Counted from the first letter of the stretch, positions 1 through 10,502 are shown. The stretch is 64,000 bases of DNA from Mycoplasmopsis citelli (GCF_900660645.1 NZ_LR215036.1:1-64000), one strand, 5' to 3'. A program made the numbers and translations. The notes: generated by a model not told the origin, from the sequence alone.

Positions 1-233
1 TTAATCATTAAAAGTTTATTTTTACTAAAACTTTTATCAATTTCATAAGCTAAAATATTTTCCGCTTTAATTCCATAATTAATAAGTGAATTGATAAAAT
101 TTCCACTTCCAGCACTTGGTTCAATAATAGTGGTTGATAAATGCTATTTGAGAAAAATTCAGTTAATTTTACGAACTAATAAGTCGCTAATTTTAGGGTT
201 AGTAAAAAATTGCTCTTTCTTTTTATTATTCAT
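1..233 (-). pseudogene. Adenine-specific DNA methyltransferase, N-terminal part with nonsense codon
   Basis: The reading frame starts at the ATG at 233 and runs off the window. It opens with MNNKKKEQFFTNPKISDLLV and later has IIEPSAGSGNF followed by AYEID, the S-adenosylmethionine-binding motif I region of amino-type (N6-adenine) methyltransferases. A TAG stop interrupts the frame about 30 codons in, before motif I, so the copy seen here should not give an active enzyme. The start overlaps the end of the preceding restriction endonuclease gene, as expected of a type II restriction-modification pair in one operon. The rest of the enzyme, including the catalytic NPPY-type motif, lies outside the window. 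A re-start at a later codon cannot be excluded. Confidence 0.65.
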
Positions 234-1012
234 TGAAAGTCCTTAAAAACGTAATTAATTTATCTTCTCAATTCTTATTTAGGTTATTATCAAAAATACC
301 AATGTTTCTATTAGTAGCAAAAGATAAAGAGTAGTTAAAAGATTTTCGAATTTTAGGTACAAGTCCGAAGATATTTTCGCTACTTTGTGATAGTAAATGA
401 TGTTGTGAAAGCTTTTTCTTTAAATCATTTAACATTTGTTTTTCATCAATTAAATCAAAAAACGAATTTAAATAACTACGTGTTGAATTTCCTAAGAAGT
501 CTTCCCCTTTAAAAAATGTAATATTGTTGTTGGTTTGAATATATACATAAAAAGATGAAGCTTTAGGTAAATTAGAATTTCATACTGGAAGAGAACTTTT
601 GTTTAAATTACTAATGCTTTTAATTTCTAAGCAGAAAACATAATCATTACAAAAAATCAAGATATCAGGAAATTGTTGAGTTCCAAATGGATGAATTATA
701 AAGTGATTTTTTAGAGTTTTAAAGGATTTTGAATTAATTCGATGTTGTTTTTGCTTAACACTTGAACTTTTAAAGTTTTCATTTTTGCTCAACTTGCTCA
801 TAAGTAATTTTTTCATCAAACATTAATTCTTTATTATAAATATGTTGAAGTTTATATTCCTTATCATTACTTAATTTAACAAAATTTAAACTATCTAAAA
901 GTCGTTGCATTACGTCTTCAAAATCTTTTGATGATTTGCTCTGATAAAATTTACTTTTAGAGTTTTGAATATTTAAAAATAATTCTGAGAGTATTTGATA
1001 GTTATTTAACAT
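226..1012 (-). pseudogene. Type II restriction endonuclease (PD-(D/E)xK), frameshifted
   Basis: Two overlapping frames seem to be one broken gene. The first runs from the ATG at 1012, which has a good ribosome binding site (AAAGGAAAG), to a TAA at 770, giving 80 residues. The second is open from about 825 to 226 and reads FGTQQFPDILIF then FCLEIKS. That spacing (PD, then E-x-K) is the catalytic signature of PD-(D/E)xK nucleases. The second frame has no good start of its own. Removing one base in the overlap, for instance from the A6 run near 816-821, would fuse both into about 260 residues, a normal size for a type II endonuclease. The next gene downstream is the matching adenine methyltransferase, also broken, so the pair looks dead. 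The recognition sequence cannot be read from the protein. Confidence 0.6.
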
Positions 1013-1051
1013 AGTTCTTTCCTTTCGTTTTTTAGCGGGAGTGAAAGTTTT

Positions 1052-1896
1052 TTAAATAGTAATTTCAAATTCGATTAAACCTTTAATTGTTTGGTAAAAA
1101 TATTCTTTTTGGTTTTTTATAAAAATATTGTTGTTATCTTCTAATAAAATATTTTGAGCTATAAATTCCAATGAAAAAGGACTTGAAAAATAAGTGATTT
1201 TTCCATACATTTTCCTATGTTCTAAAATCTTATAAAGCTTTTCAAAAAATCATTTTGGTAATTGTTCAAAACCTAAATTATCAAAAATCACTACACTAAT
1301 ATTGCTTAAATTTTTAACTATTAACTCACTATTTTCATCAGGGTTATTAAAAGTAGATTTAATGTAATTCATTAAATTTGATACATTGATATAAGCTACT
1401 TGAACATGATTTTTAACAAAATCATTAGCAATTGAGTTAAAAATTTTTACAATGTCATCAGTATTTTTACTTTGTATATAAAAACCTTTTTTAATTTGTT
1501 TTATGTTGCTTTGAAATTGTTTTTGGTGATTTAATAAGTTAGTAGGAACTAAAGATGAAAGCTTTAACTGACTAAAAAAATATTTATATTTAAAAATCCT
1601 AATTCTTTATATTTAATTAATTGATTTTGTAAAAAAGCTTTAGCTTTTGCGTTATCAGCATACCGAAATGAAGCACTTAGTTTTCCATTTTCATCACGAA
1701 AAAGTTCAATAATGTCTATATATTCATTTGGCATTATTTGACGATCGTGAATTTTTAAAAAATAATCTATATTATTAACAATTTCATTATCGCTAATTTG
1801 AAGTTTTGAAATTATTTCTGATAAATACGGGTCTTCTTTGATGTTTTGAATTTGTTCTTTGCTAAATAATAAAGCACTATAAATTTTGCTTTTCAT
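1052..1896 (-). pseudogene. DnaI-like helicase-loader/AAA+ protein, frameshifted at a T7 run
   Basis: The ATG at 1896 follows AAGGAAA. The first 110 residues end at a TAA at 1564. The same protein continues in a neighbouring frame from about 1570 to 1052. Inserting one T in the run of seven T (coding sense) near 1569-1576 restores a product of about 281 residues. The second part reads KKGFYIQSKNTDD, then VQVAYINVSNLMNYIK, then VVIFDNLGFEQLP. This follows the layout of DnaI/DnaC helicase loaders, but where the Walker A loop should be, the GxxGxGK(T/S) residues are missing; FDNLG stands at Walker B. A role in loading the replicative helicase on a mobile element is an inference. The frameshift could be phase variation, decay or a sequencing error. 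Confidence 0.5.
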
Positions 1897-1918
1897 ATTT
1901 TTCCTTAAAGGTATTATT

Positions 1919-2692
1919 TTACTTTCGTTTAAGCTTTCCGCGACGTTTTAAATATCTTCAAGTTATTAATATTCCAACAACTAAGCTAACGCTACCTAAA
2001 ACTCCAAAAACAATTGATAAATCACGATTTCTTTTAGCTTGAGCAATTGCTTTTTGTTTCTTAATTTGTTCTTTTTGGGCATCAATTTCTTTTTTAATTG
2101 TGTTTGTTTTTTGCTCTAATTGTTCGTGAATATCTTTATCAATATCATTTAAAATATTTGAAATTTCTTCTGAACTTAATTGAACTTCACTTAAATTTTT
2201 GAGCAAAATTTGCTTGGTATTGTTTTTAATTAAAGTATATAAATGTAAAGTAGTTTTAAGTTCCTTATTATCCACTAGCAAATTAATAATTGCTTGTTTT
2301 TCTTTGTTAATTTGTTTTGAAGAAGAATTAATAACAAGAGAAATGAGTTGATTAATTTTATTTAAAAAATCATTTTTAAATTTGTTATCAGCTAAATCAA
2401 AGCTATCAAAGTTTTTAAATTGCTTTAAAATAAGTTCTAATTTTTCTTTGCTTTGTATATTTACTTGGGTGGTAATTAAATTGTTAAACTGCTCTAAAAT
2501 GTTTTTATAAGAGCCTAAAACAATATATGTTTTTGAAACATTAAAACTAATATTTTCACTATAAATAGCTATGAGTGTTTTGATTTCTTCAAGAGTAAAA
2601 TCACTATTAATTTGGTAATCTAAGACATTTTCTTTATTAGTTAAAAAACTCAATAATATCTTTAAAAATTTTCTTAACATTATCAGCATCAA
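1919..2692 (-). pseudogene. C-terminal membrane-anchor fragment, probably split from the large secreted protein
   Basis: This open frame of about 257 residues (reading one TGA as Trp near its end) is mainly charged helix. It finishes with a hydrophobic stretch, LSIVFGVLGSVSLVVGILIT, and a basic tail, the layout of a C-terminal membrane anchor. The ATGs at 2692 to 2680 have no clear ribosome binding site. The frame overlaps the last residues of the large secreted protein upstream. Deleting one T from a T6 run (coding sense) near 2643-2648 joins the two into one product of about 1347 residues with an N-terminal signal and a C-terminal anchor. I therefore read it as the lost tail of that protein rather than an independent gene. 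Confidence 0.55.
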
Positions 2693-5600
2693 CTAGGATA
2701 TTGTCAAATGTAAAAATATCATTAATATTTAAGTAATTTAAATTATTAGTTTTATTAAAAATATCAACACTTCAAAAATTCTTATATAAGCTTTGATATT
2801 GTTTTAAAGGTTTTAACTCAAAAGAACTTTGAGAAACTTTCTGCTTAGAATAAAGCGTCTCCTTAATTTTTAAATAAAGATCTTGTAGATTTAAATGCTT
2901 AATTTGATAAATATTTTTAGGTTTAAAAGTATCAAATAGTTCTTTTAAAATATTTTGAGTGTAATTGATATAATCTTTAACATTATTATCATCAATAATA
3001 ATTGAAACTTTTGTTAAATTTTTTAAATCTCAAGGGGCTAAATTTACTAAAGAAATTGTTTTGGTAAATTTTGTACAATTTGGCTCTTTGCAAAGACTAA
3101 TGAGTTTAAGATTAATTTGTTCAGTTTGCTTGTTTATTAATTTAATTAAAGCATTTGAAAATTCAGTTAAATTATCAATATCTCAATTGATTTGATAATA
3201 TTTTTTAGGATTGAAATTATCTTCAATTTCTAAAATTAATAAGTCAATAAGTTGTTGAATTGAAATTTGTGAATTATTTAAAAATGGATAAATATTAATT
3301 AAATCTAAATTTAAGGAATTAAAGATATTCCCTTTATCAGATAAGAACTTCAATTTATAAGGGTCTAAAACAAATGTTTTATCTCCTTTAGAAACTTCAA
3401 TAATTAATTCGATATCATCAAACTGATAAAGAATTTTTAGCTTATATGTATATAAATTAAATTCTTCTAAGGAAATATTTTTAAATCATTCTCTGGAAAA
3501 ATGGCTTTTAAATTCTGTTTCTTTAAATAAGTTTTTATTTTTATTTTGAGTATATTGGTCAATTACAGGTTCATTTAAAATGAATTTCCTTTTAATTTCT
3601 AAAGTCTCTTGGTCGATTTTAGAAATTCCTGAAGTATCTGGTTTAGTATAATCAGCAACTAAAGATTTAAAGTTTAAAACTATCTTTTTAATAATAGGTT
3701 GTTGGTTAAAAAATACAGAATTAAATTTGAGTTCATACTCATATGAGTAATAATAATCATTATCCCCTTTCGGAGAAAGCTTTTTAAAGCTTACACTTTG
3801 TAAAAATAAATTATTAGATTTAAATAATTTACGATTAAGACGTTGCATATAAGTCTTATTTTTAAGCATTTCAGTGATTAAGTCATCGTTTTTTAAAGCA
3901 AGGTTTTCAAGTTGTTGTTTTACTTCTAAGTCTTGAAAATGTGAAGATTTGAATTTATTATATGCTTGATCTAATTTAAAGTCATTATCTAAAAATGCTT
4001 GTTGTGCTTCTAAAAAGACAATGTTGTATTTATAAAATTTAGTATGAGTTAAATCAAAAGTGTTATCTTTAAGTTCTAAAACATCGTTAATAATATCGGA
4101 AAAATTATTCTCCCAATTACTTTCGAAAAACTTAATTTTTCCTTGTAAAGTTCCAGAATATTTAATAAAACTTTTTCAATAATTTAATACATCATAATAA
4201 CTTAGACTCTTGATTTTTTCAGAGGATATTTTTCATATTTCAGTTAAATATCTTGAAAAAAGTTTTCCAATTTTGCTATCATAAAAACGCTCAATATAAG
4301 GCCGATTAATTACATCAACTAAATCTTCCTTAGCTTTTTCTGATGTATCTTGAATATTTTTATCATCCAAATTTAATAATAAAAAGTTGCTTTGTCCGCC
4401 TTTTTTAGATGAAGCAATTAAATAAGTTCCATTAGCTGAGAAATAAAAGTTTTCAAAGCTATTTTCAATTCCCTTTTCGGTATTTCTAAGAACTTTAACA
4501 TAAGACTGATTACCATTTTCAAAAAATGGCTCAATACTTAAAGATTTAGCATTTGGATTTAATTTGTAAATAAGAACTAAATCTGCATCTTGTGCTATTT
4601 TAAATTCAATTCCACTAGTACTTGAAATTGATTGAGCAACAATTCCTTGTGGAGCATTAAATTGATAAATACTATTTTCAAAAAAGACTTTATCGGTATT
4701 ATAAAAATAAGTTCCTAACGGCAAATTATTATTTTTATAATAATTATTAAGAAAATAATTATTTTCAATTGAAAACTTATTTGATAATTTATTATTAAAT
4801 TCATCTTGAATAAATTTTGGATATTGCAAATATTGAGTATAAAAATTACTTTCAGGTAAATTTACTCATACTAAATTGCTTTTTATTCCAGTTTTTGGAT
4901 CAATGTAAGGATCATAATCTGGATTGGGGATTTGATTACCATTTTCATCTAAAATTGGTTTCCTATCAATTGTGGTTTTAAAACTAGTAATTCGATTAAA
5001 TTGAGCATATTGCTCTTGTGGATTTCAATTAAGCAATTTAAAATCTGAATGAGCAATTGTTGATGAAACATCTCATTTTTCAGTATAAGAAACAATTTCT
5101 GAACCTGTAATTTTATTAAATTTTGTAATTTTTAATTCTATTGGAGTGTTAGTGTCTCATAAATTAGTATTAGCATCCTTTTTTAAAATACTTGCCAAAT
5201 TAAAAGTAAAGTGTTTGTTTTTTACTTCTAAATTAATTCCATTGACAATAACTTTTTCATCTTCATTTTCTGAATAAAAATCAAATCCAAAAGGAGCAAA
5301 AAAGACAAAGTGATTATCAACGCTTTCATCAAAAACTTTAATAGTTTTTTGTTCTTGTAAGTTTTGATTATTATCAAAAGTATATGAATAATTATTAAAA
5401 CGTTGAATGCGTAATTCAAGAGCTTTTTTTAATGTTTTAAGAGTATTTTGTGAAAGTTTGTAATTTGGATTTGAAAAAGATTTATTTAACTCACCTTGAG
5501 CTTGTAAATAATTGCTAGAATTAAAGAAATTAGTTTTATTAATAAAATTAATTTGTCCTTTAATTTTTCAAGTTTGCTTTTGAATATTACTAATATGAAT

Positions 5601-5960
5601 AATGAAATTTTTTTGTTCTTGATTATTTATATAATCAATATTAAATAAGTAATTTTGTTTTTTATAGCGTTCTTGAGCAAAAAAACTTTTAAGTTGAGTA
5701 GATAAATAATTAATCAAACTCTCAAATTCACTTGAATAATCGATATTAATTGAACTATTGTGGTACACATCTTTATTTATGCTTAAAGTATCCTGGATAA
5801 TTTCACTGTTATTAATACGCAATTTTAAAAACTCTAAAACTTCAGTAATTAAATTATCTTCAACTTTAGCACTGATACTAATTGGCACTAAAGTTGCTAC
5901 AATTGGTAATGATAAAAATAAAAATTTTAATTTTTGAAGTTTTTTATTGATTATTCTCAT
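2637..5960 (-). CDS. Large secreted/surface protein, unknown function
   Basis: This 1107-residue frame contains many TGA codons that must be Trp. It starts at the ATG at 5960, overlapping the end of the SSB-like gene. The N-terminus MRIINKKLQKLKFLFLSLPI is a positive stretch then a hydrophobic segment, a signal peptide or anchor without a lipobox cysteine. The rest is a mix of aromatic, Asn- and Lys-rich sequence with short coiled-coil-like parts and no motif I recognise. Its tail is probably missing because of a frameshift (see 1919-2692). A large surface-exposed protein encoded next to an SSB-like gene recalls the backbone of mycoplasma integrative conjugative elements, where such a protein would act at the cell surface during transfer. 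That link is inference from gene order, not from a domain hit. Confidence 0.7.
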
Positions 5961-6364
5961 TCTTCTTTATCAAAAATAATACTTGAAGTTTCATTAGGTT
6001 TTTGAAATTGCGTAAGATTATTTTGGGATTGTGAAATTAACTGATTTGTGTTTTTGAATTCTTCATTTAAATTGTTAAATTTATTATGAAGAATTTCGAG
6101 ACTATGAGCTAAAACATAAGTGAAATTTTTTGCTTGTTGAGCATTATATCCAGTAATGATGTGTCCTTGAATAAATAACGAAGTATCTTTTTTAAGTGAG
6201 TGTTCCCATATTTTAAAGTTTTTAGTTAAGTAAACAGAAATATATGATTTGCTTTTATCGTCATTTTGAGTTAAAATTGTCAAAAAAGCATAATATTCAT
6301 TTTTTCTATTTAAGATTCATTTAATCGGGTTAACTAAAGTTCCTTTTAAATATACTTGGTTCAT
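5951..6364 (-). CDS. Single-stranded DNA-binding protein-like (OB fold)
   Basis: A 137-residue protein starting MNQVYLKGTLVNPIKWIL. The pattern of a short first strand, a basic turn, then YAFLTILTQNDD, YISVYLTKNFKIWE and LFIQGHIITGY fits the OB fold of bacterial SSB (strand 1, a strand with aromatic residues, then the 'V.gr' strand). The second half is polar and Gln/Asn-rich and ends acidic (IIFDKEEWE). This resembles the flexible acidic tail of SSB but lacks the usual DDDxPF tip. It is not the chromosomal ssb context (rpsF/rpsR are absent), so it is probably an accessory copy serving mobile DNA. The stop overlaps the start of the large secreted protein. One TGA near the end is read as Trp. 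Confidence 0.65.
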
Positions 6365-6380
6365 AAAACTCCTTTTTAGT

Positions 6381-6731
6381 TTACAAATATAAGATTTGAG
6401 TTTTTTTACTCACAACATATGAGTATATTTCTAATAAAGATAATGAATTACCAAAATCTACCAGCGAAATTTTGTCTACAGAAAAATCGCAAGAATTTAA
6501 AAAATTATCTTTTGAACTAGTTGTAAAGAATTTTTTGGGATTGACAAAAAATTTTTTATTTAAAAGACTTTGAAAACTAATTTGAGTGTTTAAATCTTCA
6601 TTAAAAGGTTCTTTTAATAATTCGGTAAAAAAGATTTTATCTTTATTTTTATTGGTAAACATTAAAAATAAGTTTTTATTATTTTCTTTACCAGTATAAG
6701 TAAAAATATTAAGTTCTAAGTTATTGGTCAT
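6381..6731 (-). CDS. Hypothetical protein (116 aa)
   Basis: The ATG at 6731 overlaps the end of the upstream lipoprotein gene, so the two are probably translationally coupled. The product is soluble-looking, with alternating hydrophobic residues (LFLMFTNKNKDKIFF) and no membrane segment or signal peptide. I recognise no family. It sits between a lipoprotein and the SSB-like gene in the compact operon and shares that operon's expression. Confidence 0.6.
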   Translation of the reverse strand: MTNNLELNIFTYTGKENNKNLFLMFTNKNKDKIFFTELLKEPFNEDLNTQISFQSLLNKKFFVNPKKFFTTSSKDNFLNSCDFSVDKISLVDFGNSLSLLEIYSYVVSKKTQILYL

Positions 6732-7641
6732 TATTTGATTTCCTTTCTTTAATTGGTGGTTTATGAACTAGTAAATCAAAGTTTACTTCGTTAAAATGGG
6801 TTTGTAAAATTTTAATTGATAGTTGTTGAGCAATAAAAATTTTAATTTGTTCAAACAATTGTTTATCTTCTAAAGCTTTAAAATCATTCTTTGTTTTTTG
6901 ATCAATTAAAAAAGCATATAAACTTTTAACATTTTTCTTATAATCAAAATTATCAAAGTCAAAAAACTCAATAAATTCATTATAAGTATTTGAAAATAAA
7001 GCATAATTTTCAGAATTAATAAATCGAATAAACAACTCAATTAATTTATTAAAGTTGCTTTGATTTGTTTGTTGTTTATAATCGATTAATGAGTTAATTA
7101 TTTCTTGTTGTAAATATGCTAACTGCTCTCCTTTGATAGCAAAAAGAACAAAATATTGTAAATCTGAAATGCTTTTATTAAATCAAATATGCTCATAATT
7201 AAACTTTTTTATTTGAGCATCTTTTGTTATCTGTTCAATTGAAAGTTCAAATGTATCATCCTGGTTTGTTTGTTGAATTTCTTCATTTTTTAATTCATTA
7301 ACATAATCATTATCTCTATAATCTAATTTTGTTTTTACTCAATTTCGATTTTCTAGAAACTCATTTTTACGTTTGTTTCAATTTTTTAAAGCAATTGGAG
7401 TGGTTTCTGAAATTAAAAAATATTCAAAGGCATCATCAAAACCAAAAAAACCTTGGTTATCTTCTTCGCTTTGAAATTCTGCTTTTAAAGATGGTTGTAA
7501 GGGTTCTGGGGGATTTTTTTGAGTTTCAAATGAAGAATTATCATCAAAACGAAAAACATTTTTATTAAAAACACAACTGCTTAAGAAAATATTGCTAGAA
7601 ATAAGAGTTCCTAAAGGAATTAAAAATTTAATTTTTAACAT
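6721..7641 (-). CDS. Lipoprotein (306 aa), operon member
   Basis: The start at 7641 (MLKIKFLIPLGTLISSNIFL then SSCVFNK) gives a signal peptide with a lipobox ending in Cys-24, so the protein should be lipid-anchored on the outer face of the membrane. The following 60 residues are acidic and Pro/Gln-rich, a likely flexible stalk. The remainder is a charged, helix-prone domain ending in KERKSNNDQ. Three TGA codons are read as Trp. The start lies inside the end of the preceding membrane-protein gene and the end overlaps the next start. Function is unknown. Confidence 0.75.
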
Positions 7642-8068
7642 TAAATCGAACCATCAAAAGATTAGGATCTACATCTTTAAGTTTTTCGGCATTTTTCTTA
7701 TTAATAGTTGCTCCTTGAGATTTATAACGATAAATTAAATATGCAATATCTTTATTCTTTTGTTCCGAATCTAAAATTTTGCTTAAAATATGATTAAAAT
7801 AAATATTTCTAATTAATTTAACTAAAATTAGTAAATCAAAAATTAAAACAATATTAGATAAAACAACTAAAACAGCAAACATTTCTGTTGATATTTTTCT
7901 TACAGAAAATAAATAGAAAAATATTGGAATAAAAGTTAAATTAACAGATCCTACATTAACTAAAAAATTAAGATTTCTTTTGTGTGGAAAAAGGACTTCA
8001 AAGATAAATTTAGTAATTAAGCTAATTATAAAAATAGGAATAAATAATTCGAATAATCACAAGTACAT
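7628..8068 (-). CDS. Membrane protein (146 aa), unknown
   Basis: The ATG at 8068 overlaps the stop of the upstream gene as TAATG. The product begins MYLWLFELFIPIFIISLI and has three or four hydrophobic segments in its first 90 residues (also NLTFIPIFFYLFSV and MFAVLVVLSNIVLIFDLLIL). It then has a basic, charged cytoplasmic-looking tail with KSQGATINKKNAEKLKDVD. No family is recognised. Small multi-pass proteins of this kind are common in conjugation or secretion clusters. Confidence 0.65.
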
Positions 8069-8730
8069 TATTGAGCCTCCTTTATTTGTTCAATTTTTGA
8101 AGATTCGTGTGTATTTTTTAAAAGTTCAATTTGAAAAGAATGGTTATATGAACTAGATGCTTTACGTTTTAGTTCATTAGCTCGTGTTATAATGTTAGCT
8201 TTTTGTGCTGCCAAAAATTTAAGGTTTTCATTTTTTTGTAATTGATTAATCATTTGATCAATTTGTGTGATGTTGTTGTTTTTTATTTTTTTATAAATTG
8301 ATTGAATTTCGCCAAATGATGGATTAGAAGATAATTGTTTAACTTGTTGAAGTTTTAAGTTTATGTTATTTAAAAATACTTTTTCTTGATGTTTTAAAGA
8401 TTCAATTTCAGTTTCATCTTTAATATTTTTAAAAGCTTTTGGAGTGTTATTCATAATTTCTTTTTTAAGCTCATCAACAGCTTTTTGTTGAGCGAGTTGA
8501 TAATTGTATTTTAAAAAGATTTTTTTATACTTAAATTTATAAAATAGATTTTGGATATTTTCGCTAAACTTAAATAAAACTATTAATAAACTTCAAAGTA
8601 AAATAAAAACACTTAATCAAATATACTCTTTTGAAAAATGAAAATAATTAATAAATATAACTAACTGACCACTAAAAAAGATTGGTCATAAAGCTTTAAT
8701 ATAAAACATTTTGCTTTTGGATGGGATCAT
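8068..8730 (-). CDS. Membrane protein with C-terminal coiled coil (220 aa)
   Basis: The ATG at 8730 follows AAAGGAGAACAAA, a strong ribosome binding site located inside the end of the C5 methyltransferase gene. The N-terminal 65 residues hold two hydrophobic segments (FFSGQLVIFINYF and WLSVFILLWSLLIVLF). The remaining 150 residues are strongly charged with Gln/Lys/Glu heptad-like repeats, suggesting a cytoplasmic coiled coil. TGA codons in the membrane part are Trp. No known family is recognised. Confidence 0.65.
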
Positions 8731-10333
8731 TTTGTTCTCCTTTGGTTAATTGTGTTTGTAGTTGTGGGATTAAATCAAAAAAATAAATTTTAGTAAGCCA
8801 TTGGTAAAGAACATTCAAATTTATAGGAATAAATAGTCCATTAGGTCCAAGTTTATAATATGGACGATCTAAAAAGTTTTTATCTCATAGTGCTCGTGAA
8901 GCTTTAAATAATGAACTATAAATTCCTTCTTTTTTAAAATTTGAATGAATAATTTTCATTCATTTTTTCGGTTCATAAATTTCCTTATTCTGACAATACT
9001 TACGAATTGTTTCTTTATAAAACCTTAATTTTTTAGTAGTGATGAATTTGTGTCGTTCAATATCAATAAGCTCATATAAAGAAAGCTTTTTGCGTTGTGA
9101 TTGAGTTTTATAATGATGTGGTAATAATCAATAATTGTGCTTATTTAAATAATCAAAAATATTGCTAAAAATACTATAAAGAGCTTGAATACTAATAGAA
9201 TTTCCGGCAAGAAGTTTCATTTGAGTTTCGGTAATTAAATCGCTTTGTTCAATTAAATTAAAATCTTCTTGATCAAATCCCATATAAACAAAAGCTTCTT
9301 TTGGTGAAATAATTCTCAGTGTATTTTGCTTAGGAAAATAAAATTTTAAATCAGAATTTGTTCCTTGTGCTGTAAGTGTTGGTCCTTTACCTTGAGCTAA
9401 GAAAACTTGAGCATATGAATTAAAGTTTGAAAAATTGTTGCTCAATCTTGTACTTGTGATGTTATTAAAAGATGTTGTAAATTTTCCTAATGGGTGTTTA
9501 GTTAATAAATGATTATAGTTTCGATAGTCTAAGTTAGAATCTAAAATATCTTCCAAAAAAATCTCTTTTTGCTTGACATCTTTAAATTTAAAAGGTTCTG
9601 AAGATACAGATTTTAAAATCGAAACAGCATATACCCGTTTACGATTTTGAGCTGACCCTAAATTAGCTGAATTAATTACTTCTCAAGTAGTGTGATATCC
9701 AAGAGTAGATAAAAATTCAACTCAACGTTCAAAATCTCCTAAAAATTTTGGTCCAACTAAAGCAGGAACATTTTCTAAAATTAATACTTTTGGTAATTTA
9801 TCTAAATTACTTTCTAAAATCCGTTGAACTTCATAAATTAATTGACTTTGTGGATTATCAAATCCTTGTTGGGGTCCAGCTTGTGAAAAACCAACACAGG
9901 GAAATGAATAAGTAAAGATATCAATATTTTCAGGAAGTTGAGTAAACTTTTTAATATCAGTATGGTTATTTGGTGGGGATTTTTTATAAACTTTCCTAAA
10001 ATACAAAGGATTAACAAATGAGTAAAGGTAAGGAAACATCCTTTGTAGTTTTTCTTCGCTAAGTGAATTAAAATAATTAACTTTGATTTCGTTTTTAGTA
10101 TCAAAACTAAAAGTGTAAGGAGTAAGTTTTTCAATTAATTGTTCTTTAGTAAAATTTTTTTCGGGTTTAAGGTGGCCAAAATTTAAAATTTGATATGAAA
10201 TAATTTGATTAATTCCCCATTCAATAGAACCAACGCTTTCAACGTGAAAACCTTTTTCGTTTCCAAGCTTTTTAAGAGCTTTTATTTGAGCTCCAAGCCC
10301 AGCAAAAGCTTCAAATATTCTAAGTGTCTGCAT
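8696..10333 (-). CDS. DNA (cytosine-5-)-methyltransferase with C-terminal extension
   Basis: The ATG at 10333 follows AGGAAA. Motifs appear in the C5-methyltransferase order: LRIFEAFAGLGAQIKAL (motif I, SAM binding), YSFPCVGFSQAG (motif IV with catalytic Cys), LILENVPALV (motif VI, ENV), GSAQNRKRVY (motif VIII), and PKEAFVYMGF and AGNSISIQAL (motifs IX and X). At 545 residues it is longer than the usual 300-420. The last 145 or so residues after motif X form an extra domain of unknown role that overlaps the next gene by 35 bases. No cognate nuclease is evident beside it, so it may be a solitary enzyme that protects mobile DNA or alters host methylation. It is the first full-size gene of the minus-strand operon. 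Confidence 0.85.
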
Positions 10334-10345
10334 GATTAATTTTTT

Positions 10346-10402
10346 TTATTTCCTAAAGTATTTTTGATTATTAAATTTTCATTGTGTTGTATTATTTTTC
10401 AT
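10346..10402 (-). CDS. Putative 18-residue leader peptide
   Basis: A very short frame (MKNNTTQWKFNNQKYFRK) has an excellent ribosome binding site, AAAGGAGATTTA, directly before its ATG, and ends 12 bases before the methyltransferase start. It lies just downstream of a terminator-like hairpin in the 5' leader. It may be a translated leader that couples to or regulates the operon, or a remnant of a lost gene. The evidence is only the binding site and position. Confidence 0.3.
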
Positions 10403-10426
10403 TAAATCTCCTTTGCTTTAAAATAA

Positions 10427-10457
10427 AAAATTCACACCCCTAAGGATGTGAATTTTT
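10427..10457 (-). terminator. Hairpin with U-run in the 5' leader of the minus-strand operon
   Basis: AAAAATTCACA and TGTGAATTTTTT pair around a short loop and are followed in the minus sense by a T-rich run, just before the leader ORF's ribosome binding site. There is no gene upstream on this strand for it to end, so it looks like an attenuator. Confidence 0.6.
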
Positions 10458-10469
10458 CTCTACCCACAA

Positions 10470-10498
10470 ATTTTACAGACTATCAAATAAATGTGGAA
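10470..10498 (-). promoter_or_regulatory. Predicted promoter of the minus-strand operon
   Basis: On the minus strand TTCCAC (10493-10498) and TAAAAT (10470-10475) are separated by exactly 17 bases. Transcription would begin near 10463, immediately before the hairpin. It lies back to back with the promoter of the first plus-strand lipoprotein gene. Confidence 0.45.
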
Positions 10499-10502
10499 CA
10501 AT

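Noticed and set aside
5228-5419. Membrane-like 63-codon ORF on the minus strand
   Set aside because: It is in another frame of the large secreted protein and its hydrophobicity comes from AT-rich out-of-frame codons.
7329-7568. Plus-strand ORF of 79 codons
   Set aside because: It lies antisense inside the lipoprotein gene of a continuous minus-strand operon and has no ribosome binding site.
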